Shown: positions 15,404 through 22,686 of the stretch, piece by piece
Layout of the letters: every line of letters starts with the position of its first letter
Position numbering within the stretch: the first letter of the stretch is position 1
Assembly (NCBI GenBank): GCA_040754255.1
Contig: JBFMDA010000016.1
Span: 1-28,500, forward strand
Origin: SURF-25 sp040754255
Lineage (GTDB): Bacteria; Omnitrophota; Gorgyraeia; Gygaellales; Profunditerraquicolaceae
Direction: 5' to 3'
DNA: 28,500 nt
The notes under the pieces: model-generated
Database searches by the model: none
Seen by the model: the letters and a program-made list of their open reading frames with translations, nothing else
What the model was told of the DNA's origin: nothing
Position numbers and translations under genes: made by a program

Positions 15404-16789
15404 CTAAATTTCCGAAAGCGAATATACTATTCTTGTAGAGTAATCTCCGGCACGATAATCAAGCGGAAGCTGTAATTCATAGACCAGCTTAAATGCATCG
15501 GGTGAACCCTTGTTGTCGGATACAAAAAGCACCGTATCTCCTCTGGTAACCGGTGTTTTCTCCGGTATCTTAAGTTGGCCCTTTGTGCGCGCATCTTCCA
15601 TTTGGATAGTAAAAAACTTATCCGCTATGACATGGCCTTCTTTATCCGTCAATTCAGAAATGACCTTCTGGGTCATCTGGTATTTCTTGCCTACGTTTGA
15701 ATGTATCTCGATTTCTACCTCGCTCTTCTGGGGAGGCTCAAGGGGTTTGACATTGCGAAACTGGATTAAACCGCCTGACGCAGGCTTTATGACCAGGTCA
15801 AATATCCGGGGGACATCAACTTCAAAATCAACGCTATCTATAAGGCGCACCTGTGAGAAATCTATTCCCCCAAGCAGGTATTTCATTTGGAAATTATATC
15901 TGCCCGCATTCAACTGCTGCGCGTTGTCGAGCCTATAGTTTAATACAAAACTGTCTGCGTCGCCCTGAGGAGACGAAGTATAGACTTCCTGCTGCCTGCC
16001 GGAAAGGCGCGTTAGCTCACTCACCACCATGCCTCTGCCCGATGAGCTTCCTAAAAAATTAACTACTTCGTAGGGAAGCTCTGAACCATCGGAGCCCATC
16101 GGTACGCCTTCGGGCATCTGGAGAATGCTGAATTGTTTGCCGAAACCGCCGCGTATAGTGATTGTTACGTCCGCCGAGCTACCCTCTTTCGCGCCTGCCT
16201 GTAAAACGACCCGTTTTGAACCTGTTTGAGTAGTGACCTCTATAGAGGAAGCAACCTCGACTTCAGCAAATATATTCAGTATTACCGTCACAGGGGACTC
16301 GGCCGAATCTATGGGCTCCAGAGTGAAAGCGATCCTACCCCGATAAGAGCCCGCAGAAACATCAGGGGGAAGGATCAAGCCGTAGACTAACGTAAATGTA
16401 TCTGATTCCCCGCCTTGGGCCGAGGTATATATTACCGGCCTTCCCATACCAACCGCATATTCCTGCTCCACATGGAGCGTGCCAGCCCTGTTTGTACCCC
16501 TGATACCGTAAACCCTGAAATCATTCTGGGGGATTTGATACCCATCGTCTGTATGCAAAGGCTCAAGGAGGGATTGCACGACACGGTATTGTTTTGCGAT
16601 ATCGGAATTGACCGTGACTGTGACCTCACGGTTTATCCTGCCTAACGCAGGAGAGATTTTCCCGTACCGTAAATCATACCCTCCTTCGTATGGCACTACA
16701 GACAAAGAAAATGAACTTGCGAAAGCAAGAAAAGGAAATACGCAGAAAAAGAAAAATGCGAAGGTTATGATAAGGTATTTTCGATTCAA
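15404..16789 (-). CDS. exported protein with three tandem subunit-like beta-sandwich domains
   Basis: 461 residues with a signal peptide ending at about AFA (residue 24). Three repeats of about 130 residues follow: 27-160, 181-309 and 329-461. Each contains the same landmarks in order: a GK[QK][YF] or AKQY segment (66-70, 217-220, 367-370), a [IV][YF][TV]S..G..D.F.L.Y strip (120-136, 269-285, 421-437) and a closing AG.Y stretch (146-149, 295-298, 447-450). The start is a TTG at 16789 with AAAGGG five bases upstream; no nearby ATG fits the signal peptide. First gene of the cluster, 59 bases before the major subunit. It may be a tip, anchor or minor fibre protein. It is not a family I can name. 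Confidence 0.7.
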   Translation of the reverse strand: MNRKYLIITFAFFFFCVFPFLAFASSFSLSVVPYEGGYDLRYGKISPALGRINREVTVTVNSDIAKQYRVVQSLLEPLHTDDGYQIPQNDFRVYGIRGTNRAGTLHVEQEYAVGMGRPVIYTSAQGGESDTFTLVYGLILPPDVSAGSYRGRIAFTLEPIDSAESPVTVILNIFAEVEVASSIEVTTQTGSKRVVLQAGAKEGSSADVTITIRGGFGKQFSILQMPEGVPMGSDGSELPYEVVNFLGSSSGRGMVVSELTRLSGRQQEVYTSSPQGDADSFVLNYRLDNAQQLNAGRYNFQMKYLLGGIDFSQVRLIDSVDFEVDVPRIFDLVIKPASGGLIQFRNVKPLEPPQKSEVEIEIHSNVGKKYQMTQKVISELTDKEGHVIADKFFTIQMEDARTKGQLKIPEKTPVTRGDTVLFVSDNKGSPDAFKLVYELQLPLDYRAGDYSTRIVYSLSEI

Positions 16790-16806
16790 TTGAGCCCTTT
16801 TTGACT

Positions 16807-16834
16807 ATTATATATTACTATGCGATTTTGTCAA
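16807..16834 (-). promoter_or_regulatory. sigma70-type promoter of the surface-fibre cluster
   Basis: TTGACA (16834-16829), 16-base spacer, TATAAT (16812-16807). Both hexamers are perfect. The predicted RNA start (about 16800) falls at the edge of the Shine-Dalgarno of the TTG start at 16789, so the mRNA would have a very short leader. Confidence 0.7.
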
Positions 16835-16845
16835 TCAGATAAAAC

Positions 16846-16884
16846 AAAAAGGCCATACTGACCCTTTTTTAGTCAATCTGGCCT
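16846..16884 (-). terminator. intrinsic terminator of the candidate small RNA
   Basis: GGCCAGATTGAC (16883-16872) pairs with GTCAGTATGGCC (16862-16851) over 12 positions with one mismatch and one G-T pair. An A-rich loop separates the arms and TTTTT (16850-16846) follows. Confidence 0.82.
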
Positions 16885-16954
16885 CAAAATAAGCCTGATT
16901 ATTCCGATTTCCTCCTAATCGGAATACCAAACTATAAAAACTTTAATAAAGATT
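16846..16954 (-). ncRNA. candidate free-standing small RNA with AGGAGGA hairpin loop
   Basis: A predicted transcript of about 110 nt, bounded by its own promoter (16961-16989) and an intrinsic terminator (16846-16884). It has no usable ORF. Three hairpins are visible on the minus strand. The first is an AU-rich 5' stem (16957-16934). The second is a perfect 9-bp stem, ATTCCGATT with AATCGGAAT (16925-16917 and 16909-16901), displaying the loop AGGAGGA. The third is the terminator stem. A GGA-bearing loop on a stem is the classic CsrA/RsmA target form, and AGGAGGA is also a Shine-Dalgarno mimic. It matches no RNA family that I recognise. It could alternatively be an attenuated leader for the fibre cluster, but that cluster has its own promoter downstream of this terminator. 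Confidence 0.6.
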
Positions 16955-16960
16955 TTTATA

Positions 16961-16989
16961 AGTATAGCGCAGTAGACCCGTTTTGTCAA
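16961..16989 (-). promoter_or_regulatory. strong sigma70-type promoter of the candidate small RNA
   Basis: TTGACA (16989-16984), 17-base spacer, TATACT (16966-16961), preceded by GC as in the other GCTATACTT promoters of this window. It lies just after the stop of the 109-residue gene. Confidence 0.75.
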
Positions 16990-17016
16990 GGTTAAATGTA
17001 GTAATATAATCTTTAT

Positions 17017-17346
17017 TTAAACACAATTTGGGATAGCAGAAATACTGATTTTGAGGGAATGCATGAAATAAATTATAAATAGCTTTCCCGAACTAAACAA
17101 AAGCACGCTTCCTTTAATACGGCAGAAGAATTTCTCATTCTGCTCCTTATGATTGATTATACGCAAGACATACATGTATGGCAGCGGCCTTTCGACCGAT
17201 GAGGGATTCGATATTTCCCTCGCAATGCAGACCAGGTGCCGGCGAATAACATTACGGACTCCCTGCTTGTCGAAAGTCTCTGAGCTTGACAGGGCCTTTC
17301 TCTTTTTATCAGTTGAAGTAATAGCCTTAAAAAGAAGATCGCGCAT
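17017..17346 (-). CDS. hypothetical protein behind a structured leader
   Basis: 109 residues, no signal peptide or membrane helix. The first half is basic and helical (STDKKRKALSSSETFDKQGV, RNVIRRHLVCIAREIS). The second half looks beta-rich (MYVLRIINHKEQNEKFFCRI, SGKLFIIYFMHSLKI). I do not recognise the family. It is judged a real gene because AGAAGG sits at good spacing before the ATG at 17346, the composition is protein-like and it is placed immediately after a leader ending in a strong terminator. It is bracketed by non-coding regulatory elements and separated from plsY by about 310 bases. It could bind nucleic acid given its basic N-terminal half, but that is speculation. Confidence 0.6.
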   Translation of the reverse strand: MRDLLFKAITSTDKKRKALSSSETFDKQGVRNVIRRHLVCIAREISNPSSVERPLPYMYVLRIINHKEQNEKFFCRIKGSVLLFSSGKLFIIYFMHSLKISISAIPNCV

Positions 17347-17360
17347 TTTGCACCTTCTCT

Positions 17361-17418
17361 AAAAAAATGCCGGGTTGCGTATCGATTTCTCTTCCCCTTC
17401 TCTCTCCTGCAACCCGGC
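17361..17418 (-). terminator. terminator/attenuator hairpin just upstream of the 109-residue gene
   Basis: GCCGGGTTGC (17418-17409) pairs perfectly with GCAACCCGGC (17378-17369) around a 30-base loop. One A and seven T residues (17367-17361) follow. The gene's Shine-Dalgarno begins within a few bases, so this is likely regulatory rather than the end of an upstream operon. Confidence 0.82.
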
Positions 17419-17553
17419 TTACCCCTTAATAATACCGTGACTGGCGGGGTTTAAGCAATTTTATAACTCCTCAAAGGGAAAAAATAACAACAAATTATAA
17501 AAACACTTTTATAAAGTATGTAAAAAGAGCAGAAAAAAAATTGCAATTTCCTT
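17361..17553 (-). promoter_or_regulatory. structured 5' leader, possible riboswitch or attenuator, class unknown
   Basis: This is the gene-free stretch between plsY and the 109-residue gene. A predicted transcript would run about 190 nt before the terminator T tract. The visible structure has ACCCC (17450-17446) pairing with GGGGT (17425-17421), and then a perfect 10-bp terminator stem. The terminator's 30-base purine-rich loop holds GGGG (17397-17394), which could pair with the same ACCCC instead. Two mutually exclusive pairings ahead of a terminator are what an attenuator needs. I could not match it to a known riboswitch consensus. Confidence 0.5.
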
Positions 17554-17559
17554 AATAAA

Positions 17560-17589
17560 AGTATAGCATTTATGTTTCTCTAATTTCAA
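17560..17589 (-). promoter_or_regulatory. sigma70-type promoter of the leader and 109-residue gene
   Basis: TTGAAA (17589-17584), 18-base spacer, TATACT (17565-17560). An alternative, weaker pair is TTTACA (17524-17519) with TATAAT (17499-17494), 19-base spacing. Confidence 0.55.
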
Positions 17590-17657
17590 GTAAAACAAGG
17601 TATTTGTAGAAAGCGTTTTCAGAAATATAGGTTTTTAGGCCGCAGTGAATAGAATTA

Positions 17658-18281
17658 TCAAAACAGACGTTTTTCTTTTCCCTGCAGCAGCTTGGAGATA
17701 TTACTGTGGTGGCGGGCTATCGAAAGAAGCGAGAGAAGTATGCTCACGGTAATTACAGGTGCGGGTTGTTTAAATATATAGGCATATACGGGAAGCATTG
17801 CAGCCGTGACGATAGAGGCAAGCGAGACTATCCTAAAAAGCAGGAATACTACAGACCATGTCAAAAAGAGGAACAACAGGATAACTTTAAGCGAAGCGAT
17901 GGTACACGCCAAAGCCAAAAGTACGCCCAGGGTAGTAGCAACCCCCTTGCCTCCCTTAAACTGCAAGAATACAGGCCAGTTATGGCCGATAATACAAGCT
18001 AAGCCTAAAATGATCTTAAAGAGCTGAGGGGAAATAACAGCACCGAGCTGCCCGGATGAATTGCCTAGAAACACAACCGCGACAAAACCCTTGAGGATAT
18101 CTATGCATAACACGGCAATGCCCGGCCCTTTGCCCAAGACACGAAAGGCATTAGTAGCTCCGACATTGCCTGAGCCTGCCCTGCGAATATCAACGCCCTT
18201 AAGAAGTTTCCCAAAGATATATGCGGTAGGGAACGAGCCAACGAGATAACTAATGACTGTTCCCAGCAGTATCTGTGCCAT
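17658..18281 (-). CDS. plsY: acyl-phosphate:glycerol-3-phosphate acyltransferase
   Basis: The 207-residue inner-membrane enzyme that makes lysophosphatidate from acyl-phosphate and glycerol-3-phosphate, the first step of phospholipid synthesis. The three PlsY motifs are clear: VGSFPTAYI near residue 14, GSGNVGATNAFR (36-47) and GHNWPVFLQFKGGKG (99-113). Several hydrophobic helices span the chain. It overlaps the 3' end of pgsA by 32 bases and ends the long 13-gene run; no clear terminator is seen after it. Placement beside pgsA groups two membrane-lipid steps. Confidence 0.96.
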   Translation of the reverse strand: MAQILLGTVISYLVGSFPTAYIFGKLLKGVDIRRAGSGNVGATNAFRVLGKGPGIAVLCIDILKGFVAVVFLGNSSGQLGAVISPQLFKIILGLACIIGHNWPVFLQFKGGKGVATTLGVLLALACTIASLKVILLFLFLTWSVVFLLFRIVSLASIVTAAMLPVYAYIFKQPAPVITVSILLSLLSIARHHSNISKLLQGKEKRLF

Positions 18282-18798
18282 ACAACACCTTGAAGCCCCT
18301 CATAAGGTAATCAACCCCGGAAATAATGGTGAATACCGCAGCAAGCCACCAGAATACAAAAGAAATGTGCAGCTTCAACAGCACTGCGATGATAGCCGAC
18401 ATCTGAAAAGTAGTCGTGATTTTTCCCCATTTGGTAGGGGAGACATTTAACTTTTGTTTTATCATATAAATGAGCACGGCGCCGAAAATAATAAGCAGGT
18501 CCCTGGTAACCACAATCAGGATGAGCCAGAATGGCAATTCTTTGAATAAATACAGGCTGATAAATGCGCTCACCAGAAGCGCCTTGTCCGCAAGCGGGTC
18601 AAGGATGACGCCTGCCTGGGATTTGAGTTTCGACTTCCTGGCAATATAGCCGTCTATCGCATCGGAAAAAACTGCAACCAAAAAAATAACCAATGCCGCA
18701 ATGCGCAGGTAATGGTATTCGGATGAATAATACAGGCAGGCAATAAAGAAAGGGACGCTTAAAATTCTGAAAAGCGATATTTTGTTGGCAAAATTCAT
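18250..18798 (-). CDS. pgsA: CDP-diacylglycerol--glycerol-3-phosphate 3-phosphatidyltransferase
   Basis: A 182-residue membrane enzyme committing CDP-diacylglycerol to phosphatidylglycerol. The CDP-alcohol phosphatidyltransferase motif is complete: D46, D49-G50, A53-R54, G63, D67 and D71 with the exact family spacing. Hydrophobic segments flank it. It overlaps lepB by 4 bases and plsY by 32 bases. Other CDP-alcohol transferases share the motif; PgsA is chosen on size and the ANKISLFRILSVPFFIA opening. Confidence 0.92.
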   Translation of the reverse strand: MNFANKISLFRILSVPFFIACLYYSSEYHYLRIAALVIFLVAVFSDAIDGYIARKSKLKSQAGVILDPLADKALLVSAFISLYLFKELPFWLILIVVTRDLLIIFGAVLIYMIKQKLNVSPTKWGKITTTFQMSAIIAVLLKLHISFVFWWLAAVFTIISGVDYLMRGFKVLYGTDTAGNSH

Positions 18799-19391
18799 CG
18801 GATTATCCTCACGCGCGGAAACGGCCAGTAGATCAGGATGGCTTTCCCTAGAATATTTTTACGAGGGACAAATCCCCAATACCGGCTGTCTTCCGAAGAA
18901 GCAGAATTATCCCCAAGTACAAAAAAACTGTCATCGGGAACCTTGATCTTTACGCCCCCCTCCCCCCAAGAGCCCCTGTTATAGTAATAACGCTGGCTAA
19001 ACACCGGTTCGGTAAGCGGCTTGTCGTTTACATAGACCGTTCCGTTCTTTATTTCGACTGTTTCCCCTCCGACGGCAACCAGCCTTTTGATAAAATCTTT
19101 TTTTGTATTCTTAGGGTAAATGAATACAATGACGTCCCCCCTCTTGGGCTCCCTTAACCCGGGGAGCCTGACATCCGTCAAGGGTATCTTGGGCCCATAC
19201 AGGAACTTGCTGACCAGTATCACATCGCCCTCGATCAAGGTCGGCCTCATAGAACCGGTAGGTATCTTAAAGGCCTGGACAAAAAACGTGCGTATTATCA
19301 TCGCTAAAATGAAAGCGATGAGCAACGATTCAGCCCATTCCTTAAGTACCGGCCGTATCCGGCCCTTTGTGCGGGGTTTTTTTTCTTTCAT
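18795..19391 (-). CDS. lepB: signal peptidase I
   Basis: A 198-residue inner-membrane protease that removes signal peptides from exported proteins, including presumably the four-protein surface cluster in this window. One N-terminal membrane helix (about 20-40) is followed by the catalytic region. The nucleophile S47 lies in TGSMRPTL and the general base K102 in FIKRLVAVGGE. The box GDNSASSEDSRYWGFVP is intact. It sits between lepA and pgsA, one base after the lepA stop; the lepA-lepB pairing is common in bacteria. Confidence 0.96.
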   Translation of the reverse strand: MKEKKPRTKGRIRPVLKEWAESLLIAFILAMIIRTFFVQAFKIPTGSMRPTLIEGDVILVSKFLYGPKIPLTDVRLPGLREPKRGDVIVFIYPKNTKKDFIKRLVAVGGETVEIKNGTVYVNDKPLTEPVFSQRYYYNRGSWGEGGVKIKVPDDSFFVLGDNSASSEDSRYWGFVPRKNILGKAILIYWPFPRVRIIR

Positions 19392-19392
19392 A

Positions 19393-21189
19393 TCAGATTT
19401 TCAGGACCTCCAAAAATGCCTCTTGCGGTATCTCGACTTTTCCAAATTGTTTCAGCCGTTTTTTACCCTTCTTCTGAATATCCCAGAGTTTTCTCTTGCG
19501 CGTGATATCCCCTCCGTAACATTTGCTCGTCACGTGCTTACCGACCGCCCTTACCTTTTCGGAAGCAAGGATCTGGCCGCCGACTGCCGCCTGGACCGAC
19601 ACCTCAAACAACTGGCGGGGAATGAGCTCTCTGAGCTTGGCAACCAAGGCATGTGCTTTGCTTGCTGCCTTATCTTTATGGATAAGCGAAGAGAACGCGT
19701 CACACACTCTGGTATTAATCAATATATCCAGCTTCACTAGCTTGGTAGGAAGATAATCCTTGAACTCATAGTCAATCGAGCCGTAGCCCTTGGTGAGGGA
19801 TTTAACCTTGTCATAAAAATCGACTATGATTTCAGACAGAGGCATATCGAAGTTCAACTCAACCCGGTCTGCCCCGAGAAACTTCTTTGATTTAAAAACC
19901 CCCCTGCGTGATTTCACCAATTCGCACACCGATTCGATGCTGTCTATCGGCACGATCATCAGAAGGCTCACAAAAGGCTCAAAAGATTCCTCTATGTCCT
20001 GCGCAGAAGGAAACTCTGCCGGGGTATCCACATCCATTAATTCTCCGGTCTTGCGCTTAATGCGGTAGACCACATTAGGGACAGTCAAAATGAGATTAAG
20101 GCCGTATTCCCTTTCCAGGCGCTCCTGGACTATTTCCATATGCAAGAGCCCCAGAAACCCGCAGCGAAAACCGGAACCAAAAGACTGGCTGTTCTCCGGC
20201 TCAAATACAAACGACGCATCCGAAAGCTTCAGCTTATCAATTGCGTCCCTAAGTCCGGGAAAATCGCCGGGATTAACCGGATAGATCCCGCAGAATACAA
20301 GCGGCTTTAACGTGCGGTAACCGGACAGGGCCTGCTGACAGGGCCTTGCGTTATCGGTAATCGTATCCCCGATAATAATTTCCCTGGGGTCGCGTATGTT
20401 GGCGGTCAAATAGCCGACTTCTCCGCAGGAAAGCGAATCAACCTTGGAATACTTAAGGTCTTTAAATACCCCCAACTCTTCAATTTTGTAAGTCTTACCG
20501 GAATGCATGAGTTTGAGCTGTGTCGCATAATCTATTGTACCGTCAAAGACCCGGACAAAAACGACTACTCCTTTAAAGGTATCGTAACGGCAATCAAATA
20601 CAAGCGCCTTGAGGGAATTGAAGGACTCGCCCGACGGACAGGGAACGACTTCGATTATTTTCTCAAGGATCTCCTGGATACCGATACCTTCTTTAGCAGA
20701 AGCCAGCAGGATATCCTGCTCCTTAAATCCCAGGACCGAAGTAATCTGATCCTTCGTGCGCTCGATATCGGCATTGCTAAGGTCTATTTTGTTGATTACG
20801 GGGATGATGGAAAGGTAATTCTCGATTGCTAAATAGTAATTGGCAACTGTTTGCGCCTCTATGCCCTGTCCTGCATCAACTACCAATACCGCACCCTCGC
20901 ACGCTGCCAGAGATTTTGATACCTCGTAGGTAAAATCGACGTGGCCCGGGGTATCGATAAGATTCATGGTATATTCCCTGCCGCTTAACGCACGGTACTG
21001 TAACCTTACCGTCGATGCCTTTATCGTAATACCCCTCTCCCTCTCCAGGTCCATGTCGTCCAACACCTGCCCCTGAAGATGGTTTTTATCCAGTGCGCCG
21101 GTGAGCACAAGGATCCTGTCTGCCAGGGTGGATTTACCATGGTCGATATGTGCAATGATACTGAAATTGCGGATTAATGTCTTATCCAT
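19393..21189 (-). CDS. lepA: elongation factor 4 (translational GTPase)
   Basis: A 598-residue ribosome-associated GTPase. The G motifs are all present: AHIDHGKST (13-21), DTPGHVDF (79-86) and NKID (133-136). The LepA-specific C-terminal region is recognisable (FKSKKFLGADRVELNFDMPL, then SKCYGGDITRKRKLWDIQKKG). The length is standard. Its ATG shares one base with the cmk stop (TAATG), so translation is coupled. Confidence 0.97.
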   Translation of the reverse strand: MDKTLIRNFSIIAHIDHGKSTLADRILVLTGALDKNHLQGQVLDDMDLERERGITIKASTVRLQYRALSGREYTMNLIDTPGHVDFTYEVSKSLAACEGAVLVVDAGQGIEAQTVANYYLAIENYLSIIPVINKIDLSNADIERTKDQITSVLGFKEQDILLASAKEGIGIQEILEKIIEVVPCPSGESFNSLKALVFDCRYDTFKGVVVFVRVFDGTIDYATQLKLMHSGKTYKIEELGVFKDLKYSKVDSLSCGEVGYLTANIRDPREIIIGDTITDNARPCQQALSGYRTLKPLVFCGIYPVNPGDFPGLRDAIDKLKLSDASFVFEPENSQSFGSGFRCGFLGLLHMEIVQERLEREYGLNLILTVPNVVYRIKRKTGELMDVDTPAEFPSAQDIEESFEPFVSLLMIVPIDSIESVCELVKSRRGVFKSKKFLGADRVELNFDMPLSEIIVDFYDKVKSLTKGYGSIDYEFKDYLPTKLVKLDILINTRVCDAFSSLIHKDKAASKAHALVAKLRELIPRQLFEVSVQAAVGGQILASEKVRAVGKHVTSKCYGGDITRKRKLWDIQKKGKKRLKQFGKVEIPQEAFLEVLKI

Positions 21190-21860
21190 TAGGACCTTGA
21201 GCCTTTATGAAGTGCGCCCGTCAAAGTACGCACAACTTCAGTGATGGTCATTTTGGTAGTGTTTACATATATCGCATCGGCTGCTTTGCGTAACGGGGCG
21301 CATTTTCTCGTCGAGTCAATCGTATCGCGGTTACGCAAATCAACTGAAATGTTTTTAAGAGTAACCCCCGGCATGCCAAGCGCCTTTAATTCCTTATAAC
21401 GCCTTCTTACCCGTTCGTTAAACCGCGCGTCCAGGAAGAATTTTTTGTCGGCATCGGGAAATACCACGGTCCCGATATCCCTGCCGTCAAGCACGCTGTC
21501 CTTTGCCCTGCCCAGCCTCCTCTGCAAGCTAAGCATGATTTGCCGTATGTCTTTTATCTTAGCGATATCGGAAACGAAGCGGGTAACGCCAGGCGAGCGA
21601 ATATCCCCCGAAACATCGCGGCCATCGAGCAACACCCTTAAGGAGCCGTCCTTGGTATATACAAGGTCAAGCGAAGTATCCCGCGCCATTGCAATCAGGG
21701 CCTTTGTATTGCGCGCCTTGATTCCCCACTCTATAGCTTTCAAGGTCAATGCGCGATACATTGCCCCGGTATCTATGTAGGTAAAACGGAGTTTCTTTGC
21801 CAACAGTTTCGCAATGGTGCTCTTACCTGCGCCCGCCGGACCGTCTATTGCGATAACCAT
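21189..21860 (-). CDS. cmk: cytidylate kinase
   Basis: A 223-residue cytoplasmic kinase converting (d)CMP to (d)CDP. The P-loop is GPAGAGKST (7-15), followed by YIDTGAMYRALTLKA, and the family segment DGRDIGTVVFPDADKKFFLDA is complete. It overlaps the end of tyrA by 38 bases, with GAGAG upstream inside tyrA as the likely ribosome site. In many bacteria aroA lies between tyrA and cmk; here it is absent and the genes overlap directly. Confidence 0.96.
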   Translation of the reverse strand: MVIAIDGPAGAGKSTIAKLLAKKLRFTYIDTGAMYRALTLKAIEWGIKARNTKALIAMARDTSLDLVYTKDGSLRVLLDGRDVSGDIRSPGVTRFVSDIAKIKDIRQIMLSLQRRLGRAKDSVLDGRDIGTVVFPDADKKFFLDARFNERVRRRYKELKALGMPGVTLKNISVDLRNRDTIDSTRKCAPLRKAADAIYVNTTKMTITEVVRTLTGALHKGSRS

Positions 21861-22686
21861 CTAATAACTCTCTTTTGAATTTGGCGTCTTTAAAGATTCG
21901 TTCGAGCAATTTAGCCCGATTCCTTTTTGCCGCAGACTTGACCCTTGAGAGCATCCTTTCAAATACGCCGACTGACCGTATGATGTTACCCGAATTGCTT
22001 AGAAGGATATCGCTCCAGAGAATGCTATCAGAAGCAGCGACGCGCGTAGCTTCTTTTAGGCTCGCAGGGGCATACCGCAGAAACTGTGCCGGGATAGCTG
22101 CCATAAGGCAAAAAGCGACGACATGAGGAAGGTGGCTGATAAAAGCCAGCATCTTATCGTGGGCAGAAGGGCTCATTTCCACCGTATCTGCGCCGATACT
22201 TCGCCATAGTTTTTTTACCGCGCGCAGGGCCTTTGTGTCCGTCTTGCGGGTAGGGGTAAGAATGCAGAGAGAATCTTTAAACAAACCCGCCTCTGCATGC
22301 GCCACTCCCCTTTTTTCGGAACCGGCCAAAGGGTGCGTGCCTACGTAGCGTGTAAATACCTTATCAAAACGCTCTGCGATCGCTTCCTTGGCACTGCCAA
22401 CATCAATCACAATACAATGGCCGGGAACGAGCCGGGCAATTGCAGAAGCAAGCTTTTCTATCGTACGTACAGGCGTCGCAATAACCAGGAGGTCTGCGTT
22501 TTTAATAATGCGCAGGTCCTGCGACCCCTCATCAATCATGCCTCTCTTCTTGGCGCGCAGAATCGTTTCTTTGTGTCGGCTTACCCCAACCACGCATTCG
22601 GCCAGGCCATGCCTCTTGATAGCTAAGGCGATGGAGCCGCCGATGAGCCCGGTTCCCACGATTGCGACCTTTCTGAAAAGCTTCAT
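21823..22686 (-). CDS. tyrA: prephenate dehydrogenase
   Basis: A 287-residue NAD(P)-dependent enzyme for tyrosine synthesis (prephenate to 4-hydroxyphenylpyruvate, or the arogenate route). The Rossmann motif GTGLIGGSIA is at 11-20 and the catalytic segment GTHPLAGSEKRGVAHA carries the key histidine. The C-terminal helical dimer domain includes SHLPHVVAFCLMAAIP. No ACT domain is attached. It follows the DAHP synthase gene with no gap. Specificity for prephenate versus arogenate, and NAD versus NADP, cannot be decided here. Confidence 0.93.
   Translation of the reverse strand: MKLFRKVAIVGTGLIGGSIALAIKRHGLAECVVGVSRHKETILRAKKRGMIDEGSQDLRIIKNADLLVIATPVRTIEKLASAIARLVPGHCIVIDVGSAKEAIAERFDKVFTRYVGTHPLAGSEKRGVAHAEAGLFKDSLCILTPTRKTDTKALRAVKKLWRSIGADTVEMSPSAHDKMLAFISHLPHVVAFCLMAAIPAQFLRYAPASLKEATRVAASDSILWSDILLSNSGNIIRSVGVFERMLSRVKSAAKRNRAKLLERIFKDAKFKRELLDGYRNRRSGGRR

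Noticed and set aside
16901..16925. AGGAGGA as a real ribosome binding site for a short ORF
   Set aside because: No ATG, GTG or TTG follows at useful spacing with an open frame, and the motif is enclosed in a perfect hairpin loop ahead of a terminator.
16846..16989. Simple attenuated leader of the fibre cluster instead of a separate small RNA
   Set aside because: Not fully excluded, but the cluster has its own perfect -35/-10 pair downstream of this terminator, which makes a separate RNA the simpler reading.
17361..17460. Known riboswitch class (preQ1, fluoride, cobalamin, SAM) in the leader of the 109-residue gene
   Set aside because: I compared the remembered core motifs of these classes and none fits; left as unknown rather than forced.
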